Source: an uncultured Bacteroidota bacterium
GTDB taxonomy: Bacteria; Bacteroidota; Bacteroidia; Bacteroidales; SZUA-534
Length of the DNA stretch: 39,745 bases
Assembly (NCBI GenBank): GCA_946186925.1
Contig: CAMHPA010000021.1
Location: 1 to 39,745, forward strand
Direction: 5' to 3'
The position numbers were made by a program, and so were the translations under genes. This document shows, piece by piece, positions 24,033 through 32,426 of the stretch (positions are counted from its first letter, which is position 1; each line of letters opens with the position of its first letter). Under the pieces are notes generated by a model. It was not told the origin of the DNA and ran no database searches. It worked only from the letters and a program-made list of their open reading frames with translations.

Positions 24033-24829
24033 AATGAGTATTTTAATGAAACTTGTGTTGACATTGGCAAGTATTGGTGCGTCGAGAATGCGAAGTCGAA
24101 CGTCAAGCCTTTGAAGGTGTAGCCCGCGCCAAAGCAGAACTCATTGGGCTTTGAACGGAAGCCTGTGCGCAAGTATAAATTACTGATTATCTGATATTCA
24201 AGACCAGCCTTATAGCGCAAGTCGGTCTGCATTGTCTTTTCAACTTCGGCGGCAAGCTGCACAATGTTCGAGAAGAAGTAGCTCGCGCCCAACCGGAACG
24301 ATGTGTTGACGCGTTCGTCTTCATATTCAGCCATTTTGGCCTTTGTGGGGTTGTAAATGTGGGCGCCAATCTGCAGGTTGGTAATGGGTTTGGCAATCAG
24401 ACCCACTTCAAACAGAAAAACACCGTTTTTGCCGTAAGCCGATGGTTGGTTGATGTTGAGATAGTCGAACTGCAGACCGGCTAACACCCGCTCGCCAAAC
24501 GTGCGCGCATAGGCCAAGCCGAAGCTGTTTTCGGAATATTGCGAATAGCCGAACCTATTGAAACTCAAGGCAAAATTGCCCGTGTGGGTATGAATGGCGG
24601 CAGCCACCGATTTGGTGCTTGTCTCGGCCAATTGGAAGCGGTTCTGATAGTTGATGCCGACGGCAAAACGCTGCAAGTCAGCCAATCCCGCCTGGTTGTT
24701 GTTCACCGACCAAAGTCCGCTCTGCATAACCGAAGCGTTGGCCATTGCTTCAAAATTGCCGTCCTGTGCGCCCGCCGAAGCCGCCACAATCAGCAATGCC
24801 GCAAGAATTATGAATCTGTGCTTTGTCAC
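24029..24829 (-). CDS. PorV/FadL-like outer-membrane beta-barrel protein
   Basis: The frame extends to 24928, but its only in-frame ATG lies upstream of a good promoter. A GTG at 24829 starts a clean signal peptide (TKHRFIILAALLIVAASAGAQ), so the protein is about 266 residues. The segment FEAMANASVMQSGLWSVNNNQAGLA has the shape of the 'A..MG.A.VA..D.WS...NPAG' opening of PorV/PorQ and FadL-type barrels. The rest is regular beta strands ending STQVSLKYSL. PorV and PorQ are outer-membrane parts of type IX secretion, and this genome has that system. This could be a paralog or an unrelated barrel. First gene of the three-gene coupled operon. Confidence 0.65.
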   Translation of the reverse strand: MTKHRFIILAALLIVAASAGAQDGNFEAMANASVMQSGLWSVNNNQAGLADLQRFAVGINYQNRFQLAETSTKSVAAAIHTHTGNFALSFNRFGYSQYSENSFGLAYARTFGERVLAGLQFDYLNINQPSAYGKNGVFLFEVGLIAKPITNLQIGAHIYNPTKAKMAEYEDERVNTSFRLGASYFFSNIVQLAAEVEKTMQTDLRYKAGLEYQIISNLYLRTGFRSKPNEFCFGAGYTFKGLTFDFAFSTHQYLPMSTQVSLKYSL

Positions 24830-24848
24830 AATAGTGTGATTTTGTTGT

Positions 24849-24879
24849 TGCAAGATACAAATGATTAACGCAAACGCAA
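24849..24879 (-). promoter_or_regulatory. Promoter of the three-gene operon
   Basis: On minus, TTTG (24879-24876) and TATCTTGC (24856-24849) are separated by 19 bases; the second is one deletion away from TAnnTTTG. The transcript would begin near 24843, ruling out the ATG at 24928 and supporting the GTG at 24829. Confidence 0.5.
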
Positions 24880-25010
24880 ACGGAAAATCGAAAACCTGAA
24901 CACAAACGCAAAATGAAAACACCAGCAAATTGTTGGGCAGAGCGATGTTTCAGCCATTCTTGCGAAAAACGATTCGCCAAAAACCTTTCTAATTAAATCG
25001 GTCAGAAACT

Positions 25011-25018
25011 TATCTTTG
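25011..25018 (+). promoter_or_regulatory. -7 element of the beta-lactamase-like gene
   Basis: TATCTTTG matches TAnnTTTG exactly. A TTG start at 25016 would lie inside it, so the ATG at 25037 is the real start, about 13 bases into the transcript. No clear -33 element. Confidence 0.5.
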
Positions 25019-25036
25019 CAGCCACAACGCAAAGCG

Positions 25037-26269
25037 ATGATTAAAAACTGCATAAAACAAGTTTGGCCGATGCTTGCGGCAGCGGTGGCAATGGTGGTTG
25101 TGTGCCACATTGAATGCCGGCAGAACCGCGCGGAACCGGCGGAACCGGCCGTTGTTGAGCAGCCGCAGAGAGCCACAAAGTTCACTTATACCGATGAGCA
25201 GATTGCATCCATCGATACGCTGATTGGCAAGCTCTGCCAAAACGGCAATTTCAGCGGTGCCGTACTTGTTGGGCAGAAAGACAGCATTTTGTATGGGCGC
25301 TGCTGCGGATTGGCAAATATCCGCACGAAAGAGCCGATTACCGACACCACAGCGTTTCAGCTGGCGTCCGTCTCAAAGCAGTTCACGGCCGTGGCCATCC
25401 TGCAGCTCTACGAGCGCGGCCGCCTGCGCCTGACCGACAGTGTTGCCAAATACCTGCCGGGCTTCCCATATCCCGACATCACCATCCACCAGCTGCTGGT
25501 GCACCGCTCAGGATTGCCAAACTACCACTACTTATGCGACCGAAAGAAGATGCTTGACGACCCTTATTTCAGCAACCAACAGATTGTGGCTGAGCTGATT
25601 GAAACCAACGCCGGGCGCTATTACCTGCCCAATCGCCGATTTCAGTACAGCAACACGGGCTATGCCGTGTTGGCTGCAGTGGTTGAAGCCGTTTCGGGGT
25701 TGAAATTCGAGAACTATCTGGAAGAAAACTTTTTCAAGCCATTGGGGATGACGCATACATTCGCCTACCGCGCAATGAAAAGCGTCAGTTATCCACCGCG
25801 CGCCACCGGATACGCTCGTGGCCGCACACCTGCCGATGACAACTATCTCGACCATTTCCTGGGCGACAAAGGCATCTATTCCACCACCACCGACCTGTTC
25901 CGCTGGGACCAAGGGCTCTATTCGGGAAAAATCATCAATCCCGACACGCTGCAACTGGCCTTTCAGCCGATGGGCAAGCGCCCGAAAGCGCGTTCAAACT
26001 ACGGCTACGGCTGGCGTATAGGCAAGTTTGGCCAAAGCGAGATTCCAATTCACTTCCACAGTGGCTGGTGGCACGGTTTCAAGACATCGTTGGTGCGGAT
26101 TCCGCAAGACAGCGCCACCATTGTCATTCTGCGGAACAACAACCGCAACGGCGTGGGAATCAACCGCATACTTGATATTCTTTATCCGTCAGCAATAACG
26201 GATTATAAGGATTTTGAAGAATCGGACAGCTCTTTCACCGCTACCGACACTTTAGAATTGATCAACTGA
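25037..26269 (+). CDS. Serine hydrolase of the class C beta-lactamase/DD-peptidase fold
   Basis: The 410-residue product has a hydrophobic N-terminus (8-25, ending near VCHIEC, so it is a signal anchor or possibly a lipoprotein). The active-site set is complete: S111-V-S-K114 (SxxK nucleophile), Y204-S-N206 (YxN) and H341-S-G343 (HxG). RSGLPNY and NTGYAVLA around these are typical of the Pfam beta-lactamase family. The family includes class C beta-lactamases, D-aminopeptidases, esterases and peptidoglycan-editing enzymes; nothing here proves antibiotic hydrolysis. It is divergent from the PorV/protease/HhH operon, with 207 bases between the two starts, and ends at a bidirectional terminator facing gldN. 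Confidence 0.85.
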   Translation: MIKNCIKQVWPMLAAAVAMVVVCHIECRQNRAEPAEPAVVEQPQRATKFTYTDEQIASIDTLIGKLCQNGNFSGAVLVGQKDSILYGRCCGLANIRTKEPITDTTAFQLASVSKQFTAVAILQLYERGRLRLTDSVAKYLPGFPYPDITIHQLLVHRSGLPNYHYLCDRKKMLDDPYFSNQQIVAELIETNAGRYYLPNRRFQYSNTGYAVLAAVVEAVSGLKFENYLEENFFKPLGMTHTFAYRAMKSVSYPPRATGYARGRTPADDNYLDHFLGDKGIYSTTTDLFRWDQGLYSGKIINPDTLQLAFQPMGKRPKARSNYGYGWRIGKFGQSEIPIHFHSGWWHGFKTSLVRIPQDSATIVILRNNNRNGVGINRILDILYPSAITDYKDFEESDSSFTATDTLELIN

Positions 26270-26307
26270 AATTCCATACGCAAATTAACGCAGACATAAA
26301 AAGAAAT

Positions 26308-26343
26308 GCGGGAAATCGCGCCAATACCGGCTGAACTTCCCGC
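26308..26343. terminator. Bidirectional terminator between the hydrolase gene and gldN
   Basis: A 7-bp stem GCGGGAA/TTCCCGC encloses a loop that contains a second small stem (GCC/GGC). T-rich runs follow on both strands. It closes two convergent units. Confidence 0.75.
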
Positions 26344-26367
26344 TTCTTTATTTTATTAATACGTCAA

Positions 26368-27219
26368 CTAATACTCCCACAAGTCCTGCTCATAATCAGT
26401 AATTCGCTTCTTCAACGCTTCTGCTTCAAGCAAAGATTGAATACCTAACGAATATTCTTGTATGCTACGATCATCATAAACGTTCGACACTTTAACGATA
26501 AAACTGTTAAAATAACGTTTGAAGAAAATATCATCAAATGTACGACGCTCTGCATCGTTGTTGTTGTTGAACACTTCATGAGTAGCTAAAATACGGCGCA
26601 CTTCGGGGAAATAAACCCAGAACGCGTAAGATTTACGAGGCTCAGCATCCTCACCTTCATCGTCCTTCACATAAAAACGAATGGGGCTCATACCTAGAAT
26701 ACGAACATCCATTGTAGAATGCTTGCGATCGAAGAACCAATCTTCCTTCAACCAATATTGCTTAACCTCTGAACTATTTATTTCACCCTTAATGGTTACT
26801 GTCTGCTCATCACCATTTTCATCAGTATAAGTTCGAGTTTGTTCGACAGCACCAAAATTTTGTTCCAATTGTGAACGCCCCATAGGCTGTGTAAAACGAT
26901 CGTCTTCGGTATTCCATGCGGTAATACCCTCATTTGCTATACCATCCAGCAACAAATCAATCAAACTCATACGTGATTTAATCGGAGATGTTGGATAATA
27001 AAGATTTAAATTGATCTTCTCACGCAAATCAATAACACGCCAAACACGTTTCTTATACATGGCGTCGGCCTCACGCAAATACGCATATGGTATGGGCTTT
27101 CTGTTTGGAATATGATCTGGCTCATATATATCATCCATAACCTGAGCTATCGTATTATTTCCCAGAAAAATACTTAGTAGCAAAACCGGTACTAAAAATA
27201 ACTTTTTCATAACATTCAT
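26368..27219 (-). CDS. gldN: Gliding motility/type IX secretion protein GldN (PorN)
   Basis: The 283-residue periplasmic protein is the last gene of the porP-gldK-gldL-gldM-gldN cluster. A signal peptide (MKKLFLVPVLLLSIFLGNNTIAQ, beginning at the second in-frame ATG, 27210) is followed by a soluble body. Family features are DADAMYKKRVWRVIDLREKIN-like text near 50-70 (here EADAMYKKRVWRVIDLREKIN), the NLYYP segment and the RILGMSPIR... region near 180. GldN forms the periplasmic ring with the lipoprotein GldK and contacts the GldLM motor. Three bases separate it from gldM, so translation is probably coupled. The length is close to PorN/GldN of other Bacteroidetes. Confidence 0.93.
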   Translation of the reverse strand: MNVMKKLFLVPVLLLSIFLGNNTIAQVMDDIYEPDHIPNRKPIPYAYLREADAMYKKRVWRVIDLREKINLNLYYPTSPIKSRMSLIDLLLDGIANEGITAWNTEDDRFTQPMGRSQLEQNFGAVEQTRTYTDENGDEQTVTIKGEINSSEVKQYWLKEDWFFDRKHSTMDVRILGMSPIRFYVKDDEGEDAEPRKSYAFWVYFPEVRRILATHEVFNNNNDAERRTFDDIFFKRYFNSFIVKVSNVYDDRSIQEYSLGIQSLLEAEALKKRITDYEQDLWEY

Positions 27220-27222
27220 TTT

Positions 27223-28830
27223 TTATTTAACCGTAAACACTATAGCTGACAATGAGCGTGGAACACCATCTGGTCCAACTGCTTCAATATCCTCTATGAT
27301 AAGTTTCGAATTAGTTTTCAAACCTTTTATCAGGGTCTTAACCTCGTTGTCAAAAGCTCCTCCCTTCTTCGCAATTTCTTTTGTCATACCATTAACTGTT
27401 GTAGTCACAGTATACTTGGTAATTTTGAACTTCAAATCGAACACGAAATCCTCCAAATCTGCCTGAACACCAGTGGCAGCGCTAAGCATTGCCTTTTCAA
27501 TTTTTCCGCTGTTATAGCCCATCACTTTTGCCTTAGGCTCAGGAATAGTCTTGATACGGAACAACATGCTACCCATATTCTTCGCCTTGCCATCGATTTC
27601 TGCCGCTACAGCCACATTCACAGTTCCGCTGCGTTTAGTAGGCTTGACTTCATAGCTGTTGCCAACTTTTTTAATTGTAGCACCACCATCAGGAATGCTG
27701 ACCTTTATTTTATCCGCTGGAATACCCGGAACGGAAATAGCAACAGGGTTTTCAATGCCATAGTAGAACACATTCATCTTTGTCGGAGAAATAACCAAGC
27801 TTGGCTCAGCCACCTGGTATGACTCCTCAAACGGATAACTCGAGACCGAGCCATCAGGGCGGGTAATGCGAATCAATCCGCCCCACTTGCGCTCGCCAAG
27901 CGATGATGCGACTTTCTTATATATACCTTTACCCCTTGTCACCGTCAGTGTTTCATACGCACCAACCATTTCGTAATTCTCTGGTCCATTCTTTTTATAA
28001 GAGCCAACAAGTATTTCAGGAGCTTGAGTAGAGTCGAAAGCCGCCAAGAAAACCGTTGCGGTATATTCATTGCCTCTCATCACATAGTTTGAATTCGGAA
28101 TTACCGTTGCCGATAACGCGTTGAACTTGAAATCGCCTGCGCTGATTTGCTTGAACAGATAGTTGATTACATCTGTTTCAATATTCTTGATGTCGGTTTT
28201 CAACTTCTCAAGCATTACAATGTCTGCCACTGCCGGAATGTGCTCAAATGTACGAGCTTCCCATGTGTGAATGGCTCCTTCCTTATCTGTATGGCTCTCG
28301 GTATTCAGTGTACCTTTTATTCCCTCAACAATACTTATTTCACTTTCCGGAATCAATGCCAATGCAGCCTCTCTGTACTCGTTTAACTTGTTTTTAAGAA
28401 TTTCACCGCGTCCTTCCAAAATAAAATACTGACCACCAAAGTCAATATTGTCTTTTGAGTTCATCGAATCAATGACATACCTATCACCCTTGATTACATT
28501 TTCAACATTACTGTTCTCTGCCAAAGTCAGAAACCCTTTTTTGTAGCCTTCTATAAGATTGTAAAGGCTATCTGTCAACGCCTTAAAGCCATCAGCCTTT
28601 TCTTTCCAAGGTCTTACTTTGTTCTCATTGATTGTCAGCTGCTTTTCAAATTCATCATAGACCTTTTGGTTTTTGGTCTTGTAGTTTTCAACAGTTTTCT
28701 CCAAACTCTCACTGACAAGCACAAAAGAATCCAATACGTCTTTTGATACGTTCAGAGCCAACATACATGTTAAGAACAAGTACATCAGGCCAATCATTTG
28801 TTGCCTAGGCGTTTCCTTGCCGTGACCCAT
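27223..28830 (-). CDS. gldM: GldM, periplasmic shaft of the type IX motor
   Basis: The 535-residue protein has a short cytoplasmic start with an Arg (ETPRQQ), one membrane helix at about 12-31 (MIGLMYLFLTCMLALNVSK), and a long periplasmic region. The latter begins with a helical part (VLDSFVLVSESLEKTVENYKTK) and continues in beta domains of about 100 residues each to the C-terminus. GldM and GldL form the inner-membrane motor that uses proton flow to drive secretion or gliding; the single helix and its Arg take part in the motor core. A purine-rich AGGAGA lies four bases before the ATG, unusual for this genome. Follows gldL by 19 bases. Confidence 0.95.
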   Translation of the reverse strand: MGHGKETPRQQMIGLMYLFLTCMLALNVSKDVLDSFVLVSESLEKTVENYKTKNQKVYDEFEKQLTINENKVRPWKEKADGFKALTDSLYNLIEGYKKGFLTLAENSNVENVIKGDRYVIDSMNSKDNIDFGGQYFILEGRGEILKNKLNEYREAALALIPESEISIVEGIKGTLNTESHTDKEGAIHTWEARTFEHIPAVADIVMLEKLKTDIKNIETDVINYLFKQISAGDFKFNALSATVIPNSNYVMRGNEYTATVFLAAFDSTQAPEILVGSYKKNGPENYEMVGAYETLTVTRGKGIYKKVASSLGERKWGGLIRITRPDGSVSSYPFEESYQVAEPSLVISPTKMNVFYYGIENPVAISVPGIPADKIKVSIPDGGATIKKVGNSYEVKPTKRSGTVNVAVAAEIDGKAKNMGSMLFRIKTIPEPKAKVMGYNSGKIEKAMLSAATGVQADLEDFVFDLKFKITKYTVTTTVNGMTKEIAKKGGAFDNEVKTLIKGLKTNSKLIIEDIEAVGPDGVPRSLSAIVFTVK

Positions 28831-28849
28831 AGCTTCTCCTCTTCTTTAA

Positions 28850-29884
28850 TTACTTAATATTCAGCGATGAAAGCATATTGCCATAAACGTTGTTCAACGA
28901 TGCGACATGCTGCTCCAAAAGTTGAACACCTTGATTCAGTTTCTTAGTATTGTCAACAGTCTGATTCATATTGTCAATCATGCTGCCGAATCCGTTGATG
29001 TATTCTTTCGATGTCTCAACCTGCTTGTTCATATTGTCGAGCTGCAACTCATAAACTGAATTAAGTGCCGACAGGTTCTTGTTCAAGCCGCCCAGTTTCT
29101 GAACGTACTCCGAACCCAAGTCGCCAACAGAGCTCAACTCGCCTGTAAGTTTGTTTGCAAACTGCGAGTAAGCCTCTGCAACCTGGCTGTTGGCCTGATT
29201 GAATGATTGTGCTGAGCTGGCATAAGAGTCTGACAACATGCCAACTGATGCCGACAAAGCTTCAGTCGATTTTTTGTAGGCATCACCCAAACCAGATACT
29301 GAATCAGATGCGGCTTTGACTTTCGTTACAAAGTCTTGAGTTGCGACACTTGCGTCAACTGTCGCACCCATTTGGTCAATGGTTTTATTAAGATTGGCCA
29401 AACCTTTACCCAATTTTTCAAACATTCCTGGGGTGATTTCGGCTTTTTCAATCATCTCGTCGAATTTGGCCAAAGCAGAACCACTACCGCCAGCATAAAC
29501 TACTCCACCACCTTGAACAGGGACACCACCTTGGACGCTGCCTCCAGCAGCACCACCGCTAACACCACCTCCAACAGGAATGTCTTGCACTCTGTCGAAA
29601 TTACGTTTTGGTCTTGCTGCAGCAGGATCTTCATCATCATCCTCCAAACCGGCCAATTGCGGGAATACCAATGTCCAGTCCAATTCTTCTGCCAGTGGTT
29701 CGAATGCAGAGAAGAAGAAGATTAAGGCCTCAGTCATAAGGCCGACGACCAACATTATTGATGCGCCCGGATAGTGCTGGATTTTAAACAATGCACCAAC
29801 AAGCACGATTGATGCACCCCATCCATACACATACTTCATGAAGTTTTTGTACCCCCTACTTTGGGTTAATTCGGCAATACTCAT
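28850..29884 (-). CDS. gldL: GldL, inner-membrane motor subunit
   Basis: In this 344-residue protein two membrane helices at about 18-35 and 38-60 (SIVLVGALFKIQHYPG, then SIMLVVGLMTEALIFFFSAFEP) carry the conserved Glu in TEALIFFF, thought to be the proton-conducting residue. A Gly/Val-rich linker follows at about 100-138. The long cytoplasmic C-terminal part (140-344) is a predicted coiled coil with repeated LNK/LNS spacing, longer than the minimum needed for the motor core. It partners with GldM. The gene is 44 bases downstream of gldK and 19 upstream of gldM. Confidence 0.95.
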   Translation of the reverse strand: MSIAELTQSRGYKNFMKYVYGWGASIVLVGALFKIQHYPGASIMLVVGLMTEALIFFFSAFEPLAEELDWTLVFPQLAGLEDDDEDPAAARPKRNFDRVQDIPVGGGVSGGAAGGSVQGGVPVQGGGVVYAGGSGSALAKFDEMIEKAEITPGMFEKLGKGLANLNKTIDQMGATVDASVATQDFVTKVKAASDSVSGLGDAYKKSTEALSASVGMLSDSYASSAQSFNQANSQVAEAYSQFANKLTGELSSVGDLGSEYVQKLGGLNKNLSALNSVYELQLDNMNKQVETSKEYINGFGSMIDNMNQTVDNTKKLNQGVQLLEQHVASLNNVYGNMLSSLNIK

Positions 29885-29928
29885 AATTTTATTCCAATTA
29901 AATTAGTTACTAGTTTTTAGTTTTCTGA

Positions 29929-31305
29929 TTAATAAACTTTTGATGCTGCTCCAGTCTCATCTGGTCCCATATAAGTTCTTACGCAACGGAATCCGATATA
30001 TGACTTGGCAGAATCCTGGTATTCATATGTTCTTGAACCATTCTGCAAATAATATGCAATGTCCTTCCACGAACCACCGCGGACAACTTTTCTTTTCATA
30101 ACCATAAGATCATCAGACAATGCATTGTATTTGTAATCAGGGCTTAAATCGTGAGTAAATGTGTAGCTACTCTCATCGAAAGCAGAACTTGTCCATTCAG
30201 CCACATTACCAGCCATATCATACAAACCAAAATCATTGGCCTCATAGATGGCAACCTCAACCGTGTAGAAACCACCATCATCAAGGTAATCGCCACGGAG
30301 CGGCTTGAAGTTTGCAAGGAAGCAACCCTTATCATTACGTGTGTAAGGACCACCCCAAGGATAAACAGCCAAATCGTTGCCACCACGTGCTGCGTACTCC
30401 CACTCTCCTTCGATTGGCAATCTATAATCTTGCTCAAAAGTCTGACCAACTGTAAGCAAGTAGTTATTCAGCAATTGTGTTCTCCAAATGCAGAATGCCG
30501 AAGCCTGCTTCCATGTAACACCAACCACCGGATAGTTGTCATAGGAAGGTGACCAGAAATACATTGTGGTCATAGGTTCGTTGTATGAGTACGAGAAATC
30601 ACCAATCCAGCACAATGTGTCGGGATATACATGTACTTTATCGTGCATGATAAAAGATGAACGGTCTTTAATTGGAACGCGCTTGCCTTCCAAATTGTAT
30701 ATTTCACCGTCATACTGACCAGTCTTATAATTGTAGTGGCGGCGCACCTCATTTTCAAACGTATGTTTCTGCGCTGCTTGTTGATAATCAATCCAGAAGT
30801 AATCGTAAACCAATTTTCGAGTGTCTATGTCACGACGACGGAAGAAACGCTCATGCTCTGGGTAATACAAATCCTCGAGAATAGTTTTCTCCTCCTCTCC
30901 AGACCAGTTGATTGGCTCCTCCCAATTGATAAACGGAGGATCAATGGGTTCACCATATTGGTCTTCGGAAATCAGGTAAGCGTCAATCTGTTCACCTAAC
31001 AATCTGTAGGCCAAAGAGTCACGCACCCAATAAACGAACTGACGATACTCGTTGTTTGTGATCTCTGTCTCGTCCATCCAAAATGCCGGAACCGAAACAG
31101 TTTTCGATTGAGCGGTAGTAGCCCAAGGTACATCTTGGTCACTTGGTCCCATTCGATAGCTGCCTTTTGGCACTAAAACCATACCGAACGGCGCGGAGCC
31201 ATAGTTTGGTGTCCTTCCCTGAACGCCAATCAATTCGCCGTTACCACCTGTGGAACATCCTGAAATTATGAGCAATACTGCGCTCAAATAAGCTAACTTT
31301 TTCAT
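29929..31305 (-). CDS. gldK: GldK, outer-membrane lipoprotein of the type IX system
   Basis: The 458-residue lipoprotein has a signal ending LLIISGC (lipid cysteine 17). The body is a formylglycine-generating-enzyme-like (FGE-sulfatase) fold. It shows MVLVPKGSYRMGPSDQ (about 43-58), FWMDETEITNNEYRQFV, PVVGVTWKQASAFCIWR, RLPIEGEWEYAARGG, LYDMAGNVAEWTSSAF and VVRGGSWKD...SRTYEYQD.AKSYIGFRCVRT. GldK/PorK uses this fold as structure, not as an enzyme, and builds the ring with GldN under the outer membrane. It is the first of the K-L-M-N set, 62 bases after porP. The family length and order fit PorK/GldK fully. Confidence 0.94.
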   Translation of the reverse strand: MKKLAYLSAVLLIISGCSTGGNGELIGVQGRTPNYGSAPFGMVLVPKGSYRMGPSDQDVPWATTAQSKTVSVPAFWMDETEITNNEYRQFVYWVRDSLAYRLLGEQIDAYLISEDQYGEPIDPPFINWEEPINWSGEEEKTILEDLYYPEHERFFRRRDIDTRKLVYDYFWIDYQQAAQKHTFENEVRRHYNYKTGQYDGEIYNLEGKRVPIKDRSSFIMHDKVHVYPDTLCWIGDFSYSYNEPMTTMYFWSPSYDNYPVVGVTWKQASAFCIWRTQLLNNYLLTVGQTFEQDYRLPIEGEWEYAARGGNDLAVYPWGGPYTRNDKGCFLANFKPLRGDYLDDGGFYTVEVAIYEANDFGLYDMAGNVAEWTSSAFDESSYTFTHDLSPDYKYNALSDDLMVMKRKVVRGGSWKDIAYYLQNGSRTYEYQDSAKSYIGFRCVRTYMGPDETGAASKVY

Positions 31306-31367
31306 ATCCCAACTATATTTGTTTTCACACTTTAAAAGTCAAAAAAAAAATAATAATATCCAAAATT

Positions 31368-32321
31368 TTAAAGGAATCGGACGCTCTTATATTTTCGATT
31401 GTCCTTATTCCGATCCAAACTAAACGAATAACCTACCATAAACTCAAACGAACCATGGCTGTAATTTATTATACTGCTCGTGGTTAAATCATACGAAACT
31501 GCAACTTCAATGCCTGAAGGCAATGACAAACCAGCCAAAAATGTTATCGCATCGATTGGTTTGTAGGCCACACCACCGTAGATTTTCTCGCTATAAGTCA
31601 ATATTCCGGCCAACTGGAACGATGTTGTGGCAAAATCAGTTGCTATGAAAAGGTTGGGCTTAATTGTAAACAGCGGATTCGTCAGCTGATACTCATACCC
31701 GGCCCCCACAAACAACTGGCGCGCACAATACGAAGGTTTAACCTCCGATCCCGCCGTCGTTGACGAATACTTGATTTGCGACTGCAGCAAATTGCGCATC
31801 GAGCAACTCAAATAAACATTCTCGGAACTATAGTAGAATCCCAAATTCATATCAAAGAACATTGGCTTGTCTTCGGTGTTTTGCGGCACCCAAGGGTCAT
31901 TTTGATTTCCGTCAGGGAAAATCCATTGCCCCTTGAACGACTGATTGGTCATTCCCAAGCCTGCGCCAAACCCAACTTCACCTTGCAACATTTGACGCCT
32001 GTATGCATACGAAAAATTCAAACCAATGTTTTGAAAATTTCCGATTTCATCGTTAATGATCGTCAAACCGAAGCCATTTCGTATGCCAAACAACTTAACT
32101 GGAGCATCGATGCTAAACGTTTGAGTCTGAGGAGCGCCCTCAAAACCCATCCATTGGCTCCTCACCAATGCTCTTGCCTCTATCTCGTTGCCGTCGCCCG
32201 CGTAACCCGGGTTATAGTACATATAGTTGAACATACTTAAGCTGGAAAAATTCTCGGTTTGCGCCTTCCCAGAAAAAGCAAGTGCAACCAGCACTATCGT
32301 CATTAGACGTCGACAATTCAT
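31368..32321 (-). CDS. porP: PorP/SprF-family type IX secretion membrane protein
   Basis: The preferred start is the ATG at 32321 (317 residues, MNCRRLMTIVLVALAFSGKAQ signal peptide); a GTG four codons upstream is possible. The family opening FSSLSMFNYMYYNPGYAGDGN (PorP/SprF 'YNPAYAG' motif) follows the signal peptide, then SQWMGFEGAPQTQTFSIDAP, GLTIINDEIGNF and a 14-strand-like barrel ending in GYSFSL. PorP/SprF proteins sit in the outer membrane and link the type IX machinery to the surface. Position directly before gldK is the canonical order in Bacteroidetes. The gene symbol follows the position; paralogs are common in this phylum. Confidence 0.9.
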   Translation of the reverse strand: MNCRRLMTIVLVALAFSGKAQTENFSSLSMFNYMYYNPGYAGDGNEIEARALVRSQWMGFEGAPQTQTFSIDAPVKLFGIRNGFGLTIINDEIGNFQNIGLNFSYAYRRQMLQGEVGFGAGLGMTNQSFKGQWIFPDGNQNDPWVPQNTEDKPMFFDMNLGFYYSSENVYLSCSMRNLLQSQIKYSSTTAGSEVKPSYCARQLFVGAGYEYQLTNPLFTIKPNLFIATDFATTSFQLAGILTYSEKIYGGVAYKPIDAITFLAGLSLPSGIEVAVSYDLTTSSIINYSHGSFEFMVGYSFSLDRNKDNRKYKSVRFL

Positions 32322-32426
32322 AAAATCATTCACTACTCTGTAGAATGGGGCTAAAAATAAATAAAAAATTTACAAACAATGCTGATGCTAACAAATTGGT
32401 GTTAATATTTACACAAACGCTCATTT

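Noticed and set aside
25016-25036. TTG start giving a longer beta-lactamase-like protein
   Set aside because: The codon lies inside the -7 promoter element TATCTTTG; the ATG at 25037 fits better.
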